From Polytrichum commune (Eukaryota > Streptophyta > Polytrichopsida > Polytrichales > Polytrichaceae), in the NCBI GenBank assembly GCA_950295325.1, contig OX485804.1, positions 69,542,033-69,602,032 on the forward strand: a stretch of DNA of 60,000 nt, given 5' to 3'. Position numbers and translations under genes: made by a program. This document shows, in pieces, positions 46,368-58,516 of this stretch (within the stretch, counting starts at the first letter, position 1; the number at the start of each line of letters is the position of its first letter). The notes below the pieces were generated by a model. The model worked only from the letters and a program-made list of their open reading frames with translations. It had not been told where the DNA came from and ran no database searches.

Positions 46368-48195
46368 TGTTTGTTTAATAGCATAATTTGTTGGGTTTCA
46401 ATTATGAAGTATTTTTAGATACCCTTACCCACTCATATATGAAAAACCAATACTCGCACAACACCGATATGGAATGTGGTTGATAAACATCAAAGTCTTG
46501 CAAGGGTTTACAATTCATGGTGGACTTGTATCCATGTGGAATCGTGGATAGAGCTTTGCAATGCCTATGTAGACTCATGCATCGAGAAGGTGAAACCTTA
46601 ATTAGATATTTTATAACCCGAACACTTACTCTATAGATTTGTTGACGTCATTAAGAGGCATTAAAAAGCTAAATTGCTCAAATGAGATCCAATTGGGAGT
46701 GAATTGGGGCCTATGGCTTGGGGGCTGGACTCTTCATATCACATACGAACTAATGTGAGTGTAAGGGGGGTGAGAATTTAAGGCATTGGCATACATAATA
46801 TATAAGTAAGGGAGATGTATTATTTTTTTTATAGTGTGTACATTTGGAAAAACTATGAAGAATTTTGAAGTATAGGTAGATACATGAACAACATCCCCCC
46901 CCCCCCCAAGGGTTTGAGATTTATATTGACAATAGAATCGTTAGTTTAGGGTAAAATCAATGTTTTCATCCATGGTTGTCATAAGGTGATAGTCCTCGAT
47001 GATTAGCTTGTCCATCCTTGTTAGGCTTTGCATTTGATTTAAGGTTCTTACCAATTGGAGGTTGGGAACGCTCATGGGCTCCCTTGAGTTTTGCTCTTTG
47101 GATTGTGGCTAAGTTATTGTGCTTTCGTTTTTGTTTGTTTGATACAAATGGTGAGTTACATGCTATGGATGAAAAAATGTTCAATGACTTTCTCATTGAA
47201 AGTGAAAGTGGGTTTAATATGTAATGAAGGCTTATATTATCCATGATTATTATTTTTGTATGTGTAGTGAAGACATTTATCACATTAAATTGAAAAGCCC
47301 GGTATAATTAAATAAGTCCATTTTCTAGTTTGTCGTTAGTACATATACATTTGTTTTTCTCTACAAACTTCTTGAATATAGGGTGTTATATTTCATAGCG
47401 ACCCATGTACATCATTTAGGTTTTCAATGAGCAGTCCACCCTCATGACTATAGGGTGTTTGTTTTTACCAAAGCCCCTTTTATCCATTATGAATGAATTT
47501 ATAAGCCTAGGTAGAAGTACCCAATACGGCTACTTATCTCAACTAGACACCTATATTTGAGTGGTGTGTGGTCACGTGTAGCTCCAAGAACGGATACCAA
47601 ATAGACACGTGCTTTGGAGCAATTGGACAATCTGCTCAAAACATGATCACCATTCTAGGCTCAATAATCAACATAATTGGGAGGACATGTATGAACATTT
47701 AATTAACACAATAATCTTCACTCTAGGAATGAGACTGCACAAATCGTGAGGAAAGCAGCTACAACCTTGATTTGGATTTGCTAACCACCTTGTAGTAATT
47801 GTGTGTTTTGTATCTTAGGAGAAGGAGGCTAGTTGGAAAAAGCAACCATTTAAGACCCATCTACCTCATAGACAAACCCAAAGCTCCAACCCCATCCATG
47901 CGAGTCAAAGTTTTATACAAACATCACACATAGGCTCACTTGAAACTTTGTGGTGCCTAGGTATACTCGTGCATAATATGGGATGAAGGAGCTTGCCTAC
48001 AAACAAAATCCTATAGGTAGTTTCATTTCAACTAGTTTCCAATACTAATTCAAAATCTTTGATGCCCTTTTGGGGGTAGAATAATCCTTCGAATCAAATA
48101 AAGCGCTAGAAATATTCAGCGCATTTTCACCTTTCTAGTGGATAAATTCATTTAGTCAACCGCCACAATCGCTAGTTACAAATCATTGCTTGTTA
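46368..48195. other. Intergenic DNA of arm 2
   Basis: Reverse of about 14,228-16,067. It holds a C14 tract at 46,896-46,910. No gene is recognised. Confidence 0.5.
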
Positions 48196-48693
48196 TGGCC
48201 ACTTCACACATGAGACTGAGAGCCCGTGACCATTACACTTCAAGCACTGTCATTGGTGGAAAAGGCGGGCCGGTCCAAGTACACTTCACACACGCTTGTG
48301 GGACCAACGAAGTAAGTGAATGCAAGATGGGTGTAAAGTCTACATGGATTCCTACATGGCATCAAAAGGATCATGTTTCATGGTCACTTGGACTATTTTC
48401 AAAAACCATCTCTTGGAGGTAGGCCGAACACAAAACTGAGAGACCACGGCACTATGAACGCTCACAACTGTTATTTTATTCTATTTTATCATGTGTGAGG
48501 ACTCGCATGAACATAAAATTTGTTGAAATAACATTTGGTTGAGGGTCCGGTCGCATATGACTTCACACTGCACGCGAGGGTCCGTGACCACACTACATGA
48601 TTTAGGAGATGTGTTGGGACAGTTTTTGGACACTTTCTTTTGGGCTCTCACAATTCCATGGTCACGGCTCTTGGCTTGTGTGTGAAGTGGCCC
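48196..48693. mobile_element. Tourist/PIF-Harbinger-like MITE, copy 2
   Basis: 498 bp with TGGCCACTTCACACATGAG ends and TSD TTA at 48,193-48,195 and 48,694-48,696. It is the arm 2 counterpart of 13,734-14,224, so this insertion predates the inverted duplication. Confidence 0.85.
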
Positions 48694-48696
48694 TTA

Positions 48697-50870
48697 GTCT
48701 TGACGAAAGTGTAGATGAAGTACATATAATTTATTATAGGTGAATTATTCTGTGCTTCTTTAACGGTAACATGTTCACAACACCTACCATCGGGGAGAGT
48801 GAAAATGTTGATTGCTATGTAGAGCCTAGATAATGGTTATTTAAGGAAAAAACACAATACCTAGATCGGGGTCAAAAACCTTTAATTAGCTTATTGAGAT
48901 GATTTTAGTATGCACATACAATAAACATGCAGGGACAAATTCTTACTGTATGGTGGGTGTTGGCTCTTAGGAAACGAAAACCTTCTTTCACCAAGTAGAT
49001 GTATAGTTGCCCCCTCCCTATTTTCATTTTATCTTTGTAAAATAATGGGAAAATAATGGTAAAATAATGGTTTTGGTCTAAGTTTACACCGTGGATAGAA
49101 TAACTTATGTATGAAGGTTCTCACATGTCATATGAACATAGTCAACTTTAAGAACTAAACCCAAGGGGTGGACTCTTCATTGGAAACCTAAATGTTGTGC
49201 ATGGGCCATTATGAAATTAAACCCCTGCATACGAGAAGTTTATAGAGGAAAACAAATGTATACGCACTAACTACATGCTAGAAAATGGACTCGTGTGTGT
49301 ATACGAAGCTTTTCATTTTAATGTGATAAAATGCCTCCGCTTTATATACAAGGTATAAATCATGAATTACATACACCTTTATTATATATGAAATCCACTT
49401 TCACTTTCCAATGAGAAAATCATTGGGCATTTTTTCATCCATAGCTTATAACTCAATGATTGCTCAAAGGAACTCAAACAAACAAAGACAAAACCACAAT
49501 AACTTAGCTACAATATGTTGAGCAAAGCTGAAGGAAGCCCATGAGCACTCCAAGAGCCCTTGAGCACTCCAAGGGCCTCCAGTTTGTAAACACCTAGAAC
49601 CTAAAATGCAAACCCTAATAAGTATGAAAAAGGCAGTAATCGAGGAATGTTATCATGTGACAACAATGGATGAAAATATAAATTGGATGAAACCAATACA
49701 ACTAACGCCATGTTTTCTTGAACTTTAGGGCCCCCTTTTCTGCATCTACCTTTACTTCAAATTTCTTAATAGCTTTTTTGGATGTACATACTAGAGAAAA
49801 TTAATACCTCTCCCTTATGTATACTATGTACGCTAATGCCTAATTTAAAACCCCTTCTTACACTCATGTTAATTTGTACGTGGTATGGGGAGTCCACCCC
49901 CTGGGGAACTGAAATCCCTTTTAATGCTCAATGTACCATACTTACAAATCTCCGTCCTATATACTTGATTGGTATTACAAATAGGTGATACTAACCCAAT
50001 GTTGTCATCTTATATGTTACTATATATTGTAATCCAAATTACTATTGGAAATGTTGTGATTTTTATAAAATTTGAATTGAGAATGAATGAGTGGCTACAA
50101 GTGGAATATAGAATAAGTGTGCTATAGTATGGGAGAATCAAACAAAGAGTGCAAGCACACGTCAATTTTGATGAACTTAGTGGGGAAGTTTTCACTTCAT
50201 TAACGAATGTTGTTCACACTCTATACATTGATGAGATAAATTTATGCATCTTGAGTTATGTTGTAAGTATGTATATGAAGCCTACAAAATAACCTCGCAA
50301 TCTAATGTCATATCCATGTTATGGGTAACTTTTTGGTTTTACTTTGAAGACACTCACATGCTAGAGACAATGACCTTTTGTAGAATGTTCAATCGAATGG
50401 TTGTGATCTTTGAGTTTTAATCAACAACTTTGCTTCATAAATGATTCACAAATCAAGTTTGCATACCTCACTTCATAAATGATCTTGAAAATGCAGAGAA
50501 CTTTTGGGATTACAAGGGTTAAGAGACCTTATTTTCATATTTCCGATGGGGCCTATTCTTGAAGATTGGTGTCTCAAACTCGGAGGAGTATTTTCTTTTC
50601 TAGGATTGTCGAGACTTGATGGGAAAATGATGCCACATTCACTCTGCTTCATATTTTTTATACCTCGGACCCAAACCCTAGTGGCATATGAATCAATTGC
50701 ATGAATAATAGAAGAAAGGGAAGGCGGAGGGAGACAAAGATGGTTATGAGATGGAGGACACAAAGGAGGCAATTGTTATGGCACCAAGTAAGAGAATGTG
50801 GCTCCATGTAGGACACCGTTTGAATTTTCATCCATTCGAATTTCCTCCATCCCTCATACCCTCATCTCAT
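48697..50870. other. Intergenic DNA of arm 2
   Basis: Reverse of about 11,170-13,733 in arm 1. It includes the empty site for the arm-1 MITE at 49,225-49,232. No gene is recognised. Confidence 0.5.
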
Positions 50871-50907
50871 CAATAGAAGATGGAGAAAAAGAAAGCAAGT
50901 CACTTAA

Positions 50908-51141
50908 CCCTTAAAGGACATATGCTTTCCCGATACCACACTCAAAATTCGTTTTAAAATTCATTTTAAGCATGATTAACCAATTAATTTACATATGCTC
51001 TATTCTAAAGAAGTATAGATCTTGCTAAGGTGCTCGATTTGGCATTCTAAAAACCCCATTTGGTGCAATGGAGTAGAAGTTTTGAACAAGATTCTCCCAA
51101 AATAATACCAAGCCCGTGGGGCTTGCATTGTCGTTTAAGGG
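50908..51141. mobile_element. piggyBac-like MITE
   Basis: 234 bp with ends CCCTTAAAGGACA and, reverse-complemented at the right, CCCTTAAACGACA. It is flanked by TTAA at 50,904-50,907 and 51,142-51,145. Arm 1 has a single TTAA at 10,743-10,746 in otherwise matching sequence. TTAA duplication and CCC-initial inverted repeats define piggyBac elements. No coding capacity. It inserted about 300 bp upstream of the helicase start, beside the 5' region that arm 1 copied without it. Confidence 0.82.
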
Positions 51142-51145
51142 TTAA

Positions 51146-51454
51146 CACCCACATATACCTTAGTGTAAAGTGCCCCTAAGATGACACTGATTTAATTAAC
51201 CAATTTAGTGTACACTATTGTGTTTCTTGTGAAATGACGGTAATAGGTGCCACTTGTCCTTTTATTGCCTTGGAGACCAAGTCCCCTGCTCTCCCTCCTT
51301 TCGCTAGAATCTACATGATTAGAAGATTCTAGACACCCAAGCTCTCTATCTCTGTGTCCCTCCCTCCTCCCCTGTTTTAGGGTTCGGAGCTCCGGAAGCG
51401 GTTCATTGCAAAACAGAGCTCCACATTCTTTGTCGTCTTTCAGATTAATGCGAA
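51146..51454 (+). promoter_or_regulatory. Helicase promoter and 5' UTR region
   Basis: Sequence upstream of the ATG at 51,455. It includes a GC-richer block near 51,380-51,420 ('ggttcggagctccggaagcgg') that is also present, inverted, at 10,440-10,510 in arm 1. No clear TATA box is seen close to the start. The transcription start cannot be placed from sequence alone. Confidence 0.5.
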
Positions 51455-54400
51455 ATGGAGGACGCAAAGGAGGAGGTGAAACAGGAACCATCAGGAGTGA
51501 AGGCGGAGGAAATTGTTGCCGAAATGGAGGACAAAAAAGAGGAGGAAATTGAAGTGAAGGCGTCGGAGGGAGATGGTGGTAGCAAAATGGAGGACGCAAA
51601 GGAGGAGGTGAAGCAGGAAGAAATTGCAGAAGAAGGGAAGGCGGAGGGAGAAAAAGATGGTGCCAAGATGGGGGATACAATAAACGAGGCAGCGGCTGTT
51701 GTGGCACCGAGTAAGAAACTTTGGAGTGATGAGGATTTTGGGGATTTCGACCTCTCCGCCATGAAGGTCACAGACCCTGACGAAATTGTGGACAAGCCTG
51801 AGCACATAAAGAGCAAGGAAGTTGTGGAGCCAGAAATCATCAAGAAGGTTGGTTTGTTGACAATTGTTCTCCGTTGATGATGATGATGATGAGTTTGAAG
51901 CGGCCGTCAAAAGCCCCCCGTTTGCATGTTTGTAATGAAAGAGGTGATGAAAGAGGCAGTCGGTGAGTGATGAGCAGGAGGAAACCGGAGACATCTTTGC
52001 AGAATTTTACAGCATGGTATCGCATCTCCCAAACTTCCATCACCACGTGCAATATTTTGTTTTTATGCGATCCAGTCGAAGCAATTTTGTCATAGGTAAC
52101 CCGGGAAAATTCTATTTGTATAAGACTATGTGTCCAGAAATCGAGCTAATCTTTTCTGCGAACCTTAAGACGTCATGCCCTTGCCACACAGAGATTGAGC
52201 CAAGCTCAAGGTTGGTGGACCATGGTAAAAAAATGTAATCATGAGCAGGAGGAAACCGGAAACATCTTCGCAGAATTTTGACAGCATTGTATCTCATCTC
52301 CCAAACTTCTATCACCATGTGCAATCCAATCCGATCCGATTCAAGCAATTCTGCCATAAGTAACTCGGGCAAATTCACTCGTGTAAGAACATCTGTTTAA
52401 AAATTGAGCTAATTGGTTGTGTGAAACTTAATAGGCCACGCCCTTGCCACATACAGCTTAAGCTTCAACCTCAACCTTAGGATTGCGAGGTTGGTGAACT
52501 GTGGCAATAAATTGTCATCCATTCCATGTGCCTAAGGTGATGGAGCTTTGTCTCAAGGTTGATCCCTGCATTTTTTTTGGGATTGAAACTTTGCAGAATT
52601 TCACAACATGGAATCTTATCTCCCAAACTTCCATCGCTATCTGCACTATGTTGTCGTGAGATCCAAGCAGTTCTGCCATTGACAACCTGGAAATTCCACT
52701 TATGCAAGAATATGTGTCCAGAAACCGATGTAATTTATTTTGTGAACCTCAACGGGTTATGCCTTTGCCACACACAGCTTGAGCTTTTAGCTCAAACTCA
52801 AGTTTGCAAGTTTGTTACACCAAGGTAAAAGAACTGAAGCCATTCCGTGTGCCTAAGATGGTGGAGTGTTGTCTCGAGGCCGATACCTGCATTTTTTCCG
52901 GATTGGAAGTCATGCTCTAGCCTGGGCCAAGCTCAATTATGATCCAAAAATTGGGGAACCAAACTTGAGATCAAGCTGCACCATTTTAGGCACAGTAAAC
53001 TGGAACCTCACAGCATTGGCCTCCAGTTGCCGCCAGAAATAAACCGCATATTGTACCTTAGTCCATGAAACTTCCAAGCTTGAGAACTGTGTGGGGCTTG
53101 TCCTTCAGAACTGGATTTACGATCACAAACATTACAATGATCACAATCAGTTGAGACTGTACTACTGGAAGGATTTTGTTGATTGTTAGTTTGAGAATGG
53201 ATTATGGACTTGCAGGTTGCAGCAGATGATACTCCATACACATCTGCAAAGTCATTTGAGGATTTGAATCTTTCGCCCGAGCTTCTACAAGGACTGTATG
53301 TTGAGATGAAATTTGAGAAACCAAGTAAGATCCAAGCTGAGACGCTGCCTATGATTGTATCACCACCTTATCAGAACCTCATTGCGCAAGCGCAAAATGG
53401 TTCAGGGAAGACGACCTGTTTCGTTCTTGGTATGCTGAGCCGAGTGGATCCCAAGCTGAAAGTCCCCCAAGCCCTTTGTGTATGTCCTACACGAGAGCTT
53501 GTTATCCAGGTAATGTATGCACTCTTTTGAACCTATCTTGTGCTATGGAGGATGAATTTCGAGCATTATCCATTCCTTGCAGGTTTGCAAAAATAAGTAA
53601 TGTCAATTACTTAAATAGTTCGCAAGCTTGTCCTTTTAATATGCACTTGAATATCATAGACTACAGATGATCTACATTATTTTCTGGAATAGATGGAGCT
53701 AAGATTTGTGTCTGCTGTGATCTCAGAATGAGGAAGTTGTGACACGAATGGGGAAGTTCACAGGGATTACGAGTGCATGCACAGCAACAGCTGAAAGCTC
53801 TAGCCATCAGTTTTCGTCCTCAAGGCGTGAAAAAATTGTGGATCAATTAATTATTGGCACCCCAGGCACCCTTAAGCGCTGGGTGACAAGCAAAGTTTTG
53901 GACACAAAGAACATTAAAATTTTAGTGTTTGACGAAGCTGATCAAATGCTTGACCAGGTACAGAAATTACCCTAAGTAAGAGTTCTCTTGAACTATTTGC
54001 TTTTCTGGTTGCTTAGCAACTCCTGCCATGTGCTAAATGTGAACTACTTTTTTATGTTTGGTATTGATGTGCTGACATGAATTGGTCCGCTTTATGCCAA
54101 ATTTATTCAAAGAAAACGTTCTTGTAAATTATTCATGAGTTTTCCATGTGTTTGGGACTATTTGCATTCCAGCTTTTATAACAGCTTTCAGGCATTCCTG
54201 GAGCTGTGATCTGTTCAAACGATTTCTGTTTATTTGGTTGACAATGCTATTTGACCTCTAACCCACAGAATGTTGTTGGGAGTTCCTTAATATTGAGGCA
54301 CAATTCTGCATCTTGAGGCACAATTTGTGAGGATGACTGTTTCTTTCTTGGTGAGATACTAAGTCATACAAGATACATTTGCTTGTATATAGGATGGGTT

Positions 54401-57055
54401 CCAAGATGACTCCCTGAGGATATTGAAGGACATCAGCAAAAGTAGAGGGAACTGCCAAGTAAGCAATTCCTTACCCGCATAGCACATCTTTTTGGTCTAT
54501 TTCTACAATCTATACTCTATATAATTTATCCCTCAGGGAGTTCAGCAAGGCAATTTTTTTAAGAGAAGTAATCTATGAGATGAATAGGCGGAGTGGTTCA
54601 AACTGTCATTTTTGTAAATTTGTGCCTTATCCAGGATGTTAGAAAATTGGCATTATACCTTATTTGTCAATTTTATTTAATACTATATGAACGACTTCTG
54701 CCCACAAACCTGGATATGATAAACAATAACTTTCACTAGTTGTGTAGGGGTCTCTATTTACAATGGATCTGGATACGTATAAACTATGGTCTGCACTGTT
54801 TCTTCCAAAGTATGGTTGTTTAGTTACTATGAGTGACATAATAAGCCAATCCATGTAAATGGGGTTTGCATTTTGTAAAGTAGCCATTTGAATAAGAACT
54901 TTGTAGGACTTTTTACATGTATTTTTTCCTTGAAGTAACATAATGGAATAATGTTAAAAGTTCCCTTACGTAGGGTTCAGGGTTTAGGATGTGAGAGCAT
55001 AGGCTAAGTATTGGAAGCTTGGGGATCAATCAAGTCTCCACACCATTATATTGGGAAGCTTGGTTGAGTATGTGCATGAAATGACCTTTTGGCACATCAT
55101 CTTTAATATTGATATGGGCTAATGATTATCAAGAAAGATGTGTGATCCTTCTTTTGGTGTAGACCTGTCTTGGCTATTTCAAAATAAAAAATGACATCTT
55201 ATGCATATCTATGCTCTCCAGGTGCTTCTGTTCTCGGCAACTTTCAGTGAGAAAGTCAAAGCATTTGCAATGAGAACTGTTCCAAGAGCAAATCACATCT
55301 TTGTTGGAGAAAAAGACCTGTCACTAGATAAAATCCAGCAATACCAGATTCACTGTCCAGACGTACGTTCAAAGATTGATGTCCTCAAAGACAGAATCTT
55401 TCCAGCAGCAGAAAAACTAGGCCAATCAATTATTTTTGTTCGAACCCGGGGTAGTGCAAGTGAGCTCCACAAACGTCTGGAAGCTGATGGCTATAAGTGC
55501 ACCAGTATTCAAGGGGGTCTCACCCATGAAGAGAGAGATCGCGTAATCAAAGAATTTCGAGCAGGGGTGACAAAGATACTGATTGCCACTGATGTGCTTG
55601 CCCGAGGATTTGACCTTGCTCAGGTATGCCCTATTCTAGTTGTGGATGTGCACTTTTAATATCTGGAAGGAGCTCTTATTGTTCACATTTGACTTGGAAA
55701 TCCTGAAATTACGCCTGCATTTAGAAGGAATTTGTACTTGAAAGAATGAATAGAACTGTCTTTTGGTGTGCCAGCTCACGTCTGTGATTGTTGTCCTTTT
55801 TGTGTTTAGTTGCACTAATACACATGCATGATTGGAGATCACTAAGAATGGTTGTTGTGGTTTAGGTCACTATGGTCGTCAACTTCGACCTTCCTGTGAA
55901 ACATGTTCCAGATAGGCATATGCCTACGGTACCTGACTATGAGACATACTTACATCGCATTGGTCGAAGTGGACGGTTTGGCCTGAAAGGCAAGCTTCAC
56001 TCTCATGACTCTGATTGTGTTTTTATGGATCCTCTTTGCTTTGAGCTACTTGAGAGTGAATGAATCGACTATGGAATACACATCATCAGTGATGCCTCTT
56101 TTTTGATGTATTGATGAATGCCCATCATACCTTGTGCAAATGGGGATCCATATGCCTAGTAAGGTCAGCAGGGTGGGCTCTTTCAAAATTGGCAGATGAA
56201 TGACCATCTCGACACTTCTTAGTCATTGCTGTATTTTCTGGTAGAAGTTGAGAGATGCATTCTTTTTCTTATGACACTGCTAAGTAGGTTTTTCTAGTGA
56301 ATAACAGTATAGGGAGGGTTGTCAAGTTTTCCAGTCTGGACCAGTGCAACATGCATGACCATCTTCAAATGGTCATAGTAATTCGTTTAAAGATTCTAGT
56401 GTGCTGATGTCTGCTCGTCTTAATCACAGGTGCTGCTTTCAACCTGCTGGTGACCGAGGAAGACAAGAGGAACTTACAGAGGATTGAAAAGCATTTCAAC
56501 AAAATGATTTCTGAGGTATTGCACGCTCTGCAAAACCTTGGTGACTGTCAATATCTGTGTATTGTTGTCTCCAGATTACTTGTACTTTGGTTACGAATGT
56601 GCTCTTATTTACTTGGGATTCAATGTGAAGATGCATGAGAACTGTGTCCTGATATAGTCAAAATAGATGACTTGGGAGTGGGTTTGCATGCAATGTGCTG
56701 ATTAAGAGTGGAGAGTGGAGATGTGACGGTGTATGTATCATGTATTTATTGGAAATTTTTGGAGTCAAAATTATTATGTAAAAATTCTAAAACGTTAAAA
56801 TCATCAAGATTTTAATTTAGTGTGGTGATAATTACATTGTTTTGTTGTTCCCTTTTATTGTGTGTCACATTATACTATTATGAAGCATTTTGTTAAATAA
56901 GATTAATACATTTCATTAAGGATAATTACATTATATACCACGGTTCGGATGTTTGTGATGTTGCTCATGCCAAGATGTTGTCTATGACTTTGCAGGTGGC
57001 TTGGGATGATGACAATGGGATTGAAAGAGTATTGCAGGAGGCAGGGCTTGCTTGA
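51455..57055 (+). CDS. DEAD-box RNA helicase, DBP5/LOS4 (RH38) type
   Basis: ATP-dependent RNA helicase of the family that remodels mRNPs at the nuclear pore during mRNA export. Eight exons: 51455-51847, 53216-53509, 53727-53957, 54393-54458, 55222-55623, 55866-55989, 56430-56515, 56996-57055; about 551 residues. Motifs in order: Q motif 'FEKPSKIQ', I 'AQNGSGKT', Ia 'PTRELVIQ', 'GTPGTLKRW', II 'DEAD' in 'VFDEADQML', III 'SAT', IV '[11 protein letters not shown]', V '[10 protein letters not shown]', VI '[10 protein letters not shown]'. The acidic N-terminal extension repeats '[11 protein letters not shown]' at residues 1 and 45. Intron 6 has a GC donor ('aaag|gcaagc') with an AG acceptor; the rest are GT-AG. 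The whole core is intact. '[14 protein letters not shown]' and the C-terminal 'EAGLA' agree with plant DBP5 rather than eIF4A. Confidence 0.93.
51976..52930 (+). repeat. Tandem triplication (~270-340 bp) inside helicase intron 1
   Basis: Three diverged units each carry 'gaggaaaccgg..catctttgcagaatttt', 'atctcccaaacttccatc', 'gcaattttgtcat' and 'gcccttgccacacag' in order. They start near 51,976, 52,245 and 52,590. Units 2 and 3 also share a tail ('cattccatgtgcctaag..tggag'). The inverted-duplication boundary lies at the start of unit 1. Confidence 0.82.
55990..56429 (+). other. GC-AG intron of the helicase gene
   Basis: The conserved reading 'RFGLKGAAFNLL' forces the splice 'ctgaaag|gcaagc...cacag|gtgctgct', joining a split Gly codon. 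There is no usable GT at this position, and the donor matches the usual strong context of GC donors (AAG|GCAAG). Retention would add 'KLHSHDSDC..' and then a stop. Confidence 0.88.
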
Positions 57056-57560
57056 TTCTCATAATATATTGGGTATATATATTGTTTGATGTTGTGCCCG
57101 TTCCTTTGCATGATTCTGGAAGGAGCTTAAACTGCACACAAGCATATTGGTTATCAACAGCTCGTTTATGTCAGACACCATAGTCGAAAAAATAGTTGGG
57201 AGACGGGTTATAGTAAATATATGTTGAACAGCAACAACGTCAAGATTCTCCCTTGTTAGATCGCATACTTGAGATGTGGTGTGTCAGATTCTGTCTACTC
57301 AGACTCTGAGCACTTGTAATTGTACCAGAGAAAAGTGATGCTAGCCAGTGTAACCCTACTAGTTATCAAGACATAAGACCTCAGCAAGCCAAAGAATTTT
57401 GATCTTGAGGCGTGCAGTTTTGTAGATTGTTATCCTCATTGTGTATATAATAGAAACTTTGTTAAAGAGTTGTTACACTTTCAAGTGTTGGGAGTGTCAT
57501 ATGAGAGTACATTGAAGTGTGTGAATAAATTATAAGCCCCGATTTCCAAATCCTCCTTTC
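57056..57560. other. Helicase 3' region
   Basis: Downstream of the TGA at 57,053-57,055. It probably contains the 3' UTR and polyadenylation site, but no single signal stands out. No other gene is recognised. Confidence 0.4.
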
Positions 57561-57563
57561 TTA

Positions 57564-57612
57564 GGGCCACTTTTCATATGGACCAAGGGCCGTGACCATG
57601 TAATTTTCAGGG
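57564..57612. mobile_element. Fragment of the Tourist-like MITE (left end)
   Basis: 'TTA' followed by GGGCCACTTTTCATATG and '..agggccgtgaccatgtaatttt' matches the left ~50 bp of the family. The remainder is absent, so this is a truncated relic. Confidence 0.65.
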
Positions 57613-58192
57613 CGTTTGAAATTCATCCAAAATGTTATACCATGGGAAATAGAAATGGTATGGGTGATCGAACTGGTTTATTGGCAAGTGAAAGTGGGCC
57701 ATGCTGAGGGATCCCGACATGTGTCATGGACACTCCATATTGTTAGGGCCTTTCCTCATTTTACAATTTACTCAAAATCTAGGGTCTAAAACACAAACAT
57801 ACATAGTAGCTTCTACATTCTTCATTGTGAGCAACAAAGATTATCATGGATTAACATGAGAGAAGAGATAATTCTTCATTAATTATGTTGGATTTGTCTA
57901 GGTGTTTGGTGTTCATTTGGCGTCTGACATGTCATGATTGTGCAACTTGTACTTAATATGCATTTAACCTTCATATGGAGAGTTGGAACTATACGGTCTT
58001 AGAGTTGAAGTCCGAAGTGGATTTGTTGCTTGCATGAGGGATGTAGCATTATTCATATATTTTGATGATAGTGTATGTGGGGATGGCTCATTGGTTGCCA
58101 ACCCTAAGGATAGTGAGGCTGGCCTACCTTCCAGTGTATAATGACAACATTTGGTATTTAAGTTTTATACATTGTATTGCTAATGTGGGGTC

Positions 58193-58437
58193 GGCTGGGG
58201 ATTCCTGGCACTCACTAAAAATCATCCATCCAAGATATCGTGGATGAAGTGGCTCCAATAAAAAAATCCCCCCTATGGGGTTGAGGGCCGATTCATTCGA
58301 ATGTGACGTCACTAGACTAATTCGGGGCCTTTGACTCTATTTCCGGAATCAAATTGCCCAAAAATAGCCATTTAAATGATTCCTGTGTTTTTTCATCCGC
58401 ACGGATGATTTTTAGTGAGTGCCACGAATCCCCGGCT
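58193..58437. mobile_element. MITE with 9-bp TSD (Mutator-like)
   Basis: 245 bp with ~35-bp inverted repeats: GGCTGGGGATTCCTGGCACT at the left and AGCCGGGGATTCGTGGCACT at the right, reverse-complemented. The 9-bp TSD TGTGGGGTC is at 58,184-58,192 and 58,438-58,446. A 9-bp duplication and long inverted repeats fit Mutator. It is a single copy in the window and has no coding capacity. Confidence 0.83.
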
Positions 58438-58516
58438 TGTGGGGTCGTTGTTGTGCTAAAAAGTGTATTAGATGAAGAGTATATTTGGAGTTTTGGGTCA
58501 GTGGGTGGTTGTCTTA

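Larger units (their letters stand above)
41958..51977 (+). repeat. Inverted segmental duplication, arm 2
   Basis: Reverse complement of arm 1 (9,908-16,830), enlarged by later insertions. Its right boundary, 'gagcag' at about 51,977 in helicase intron 1, coincides with the first base of a ~290-bp tandem repeat whose next unit begins with the same 'gagcaggaggaaaccgga'. Because it is contiguous with the complete helicase gene, arm 2 is likely the source copy. Confidence 0.92.
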
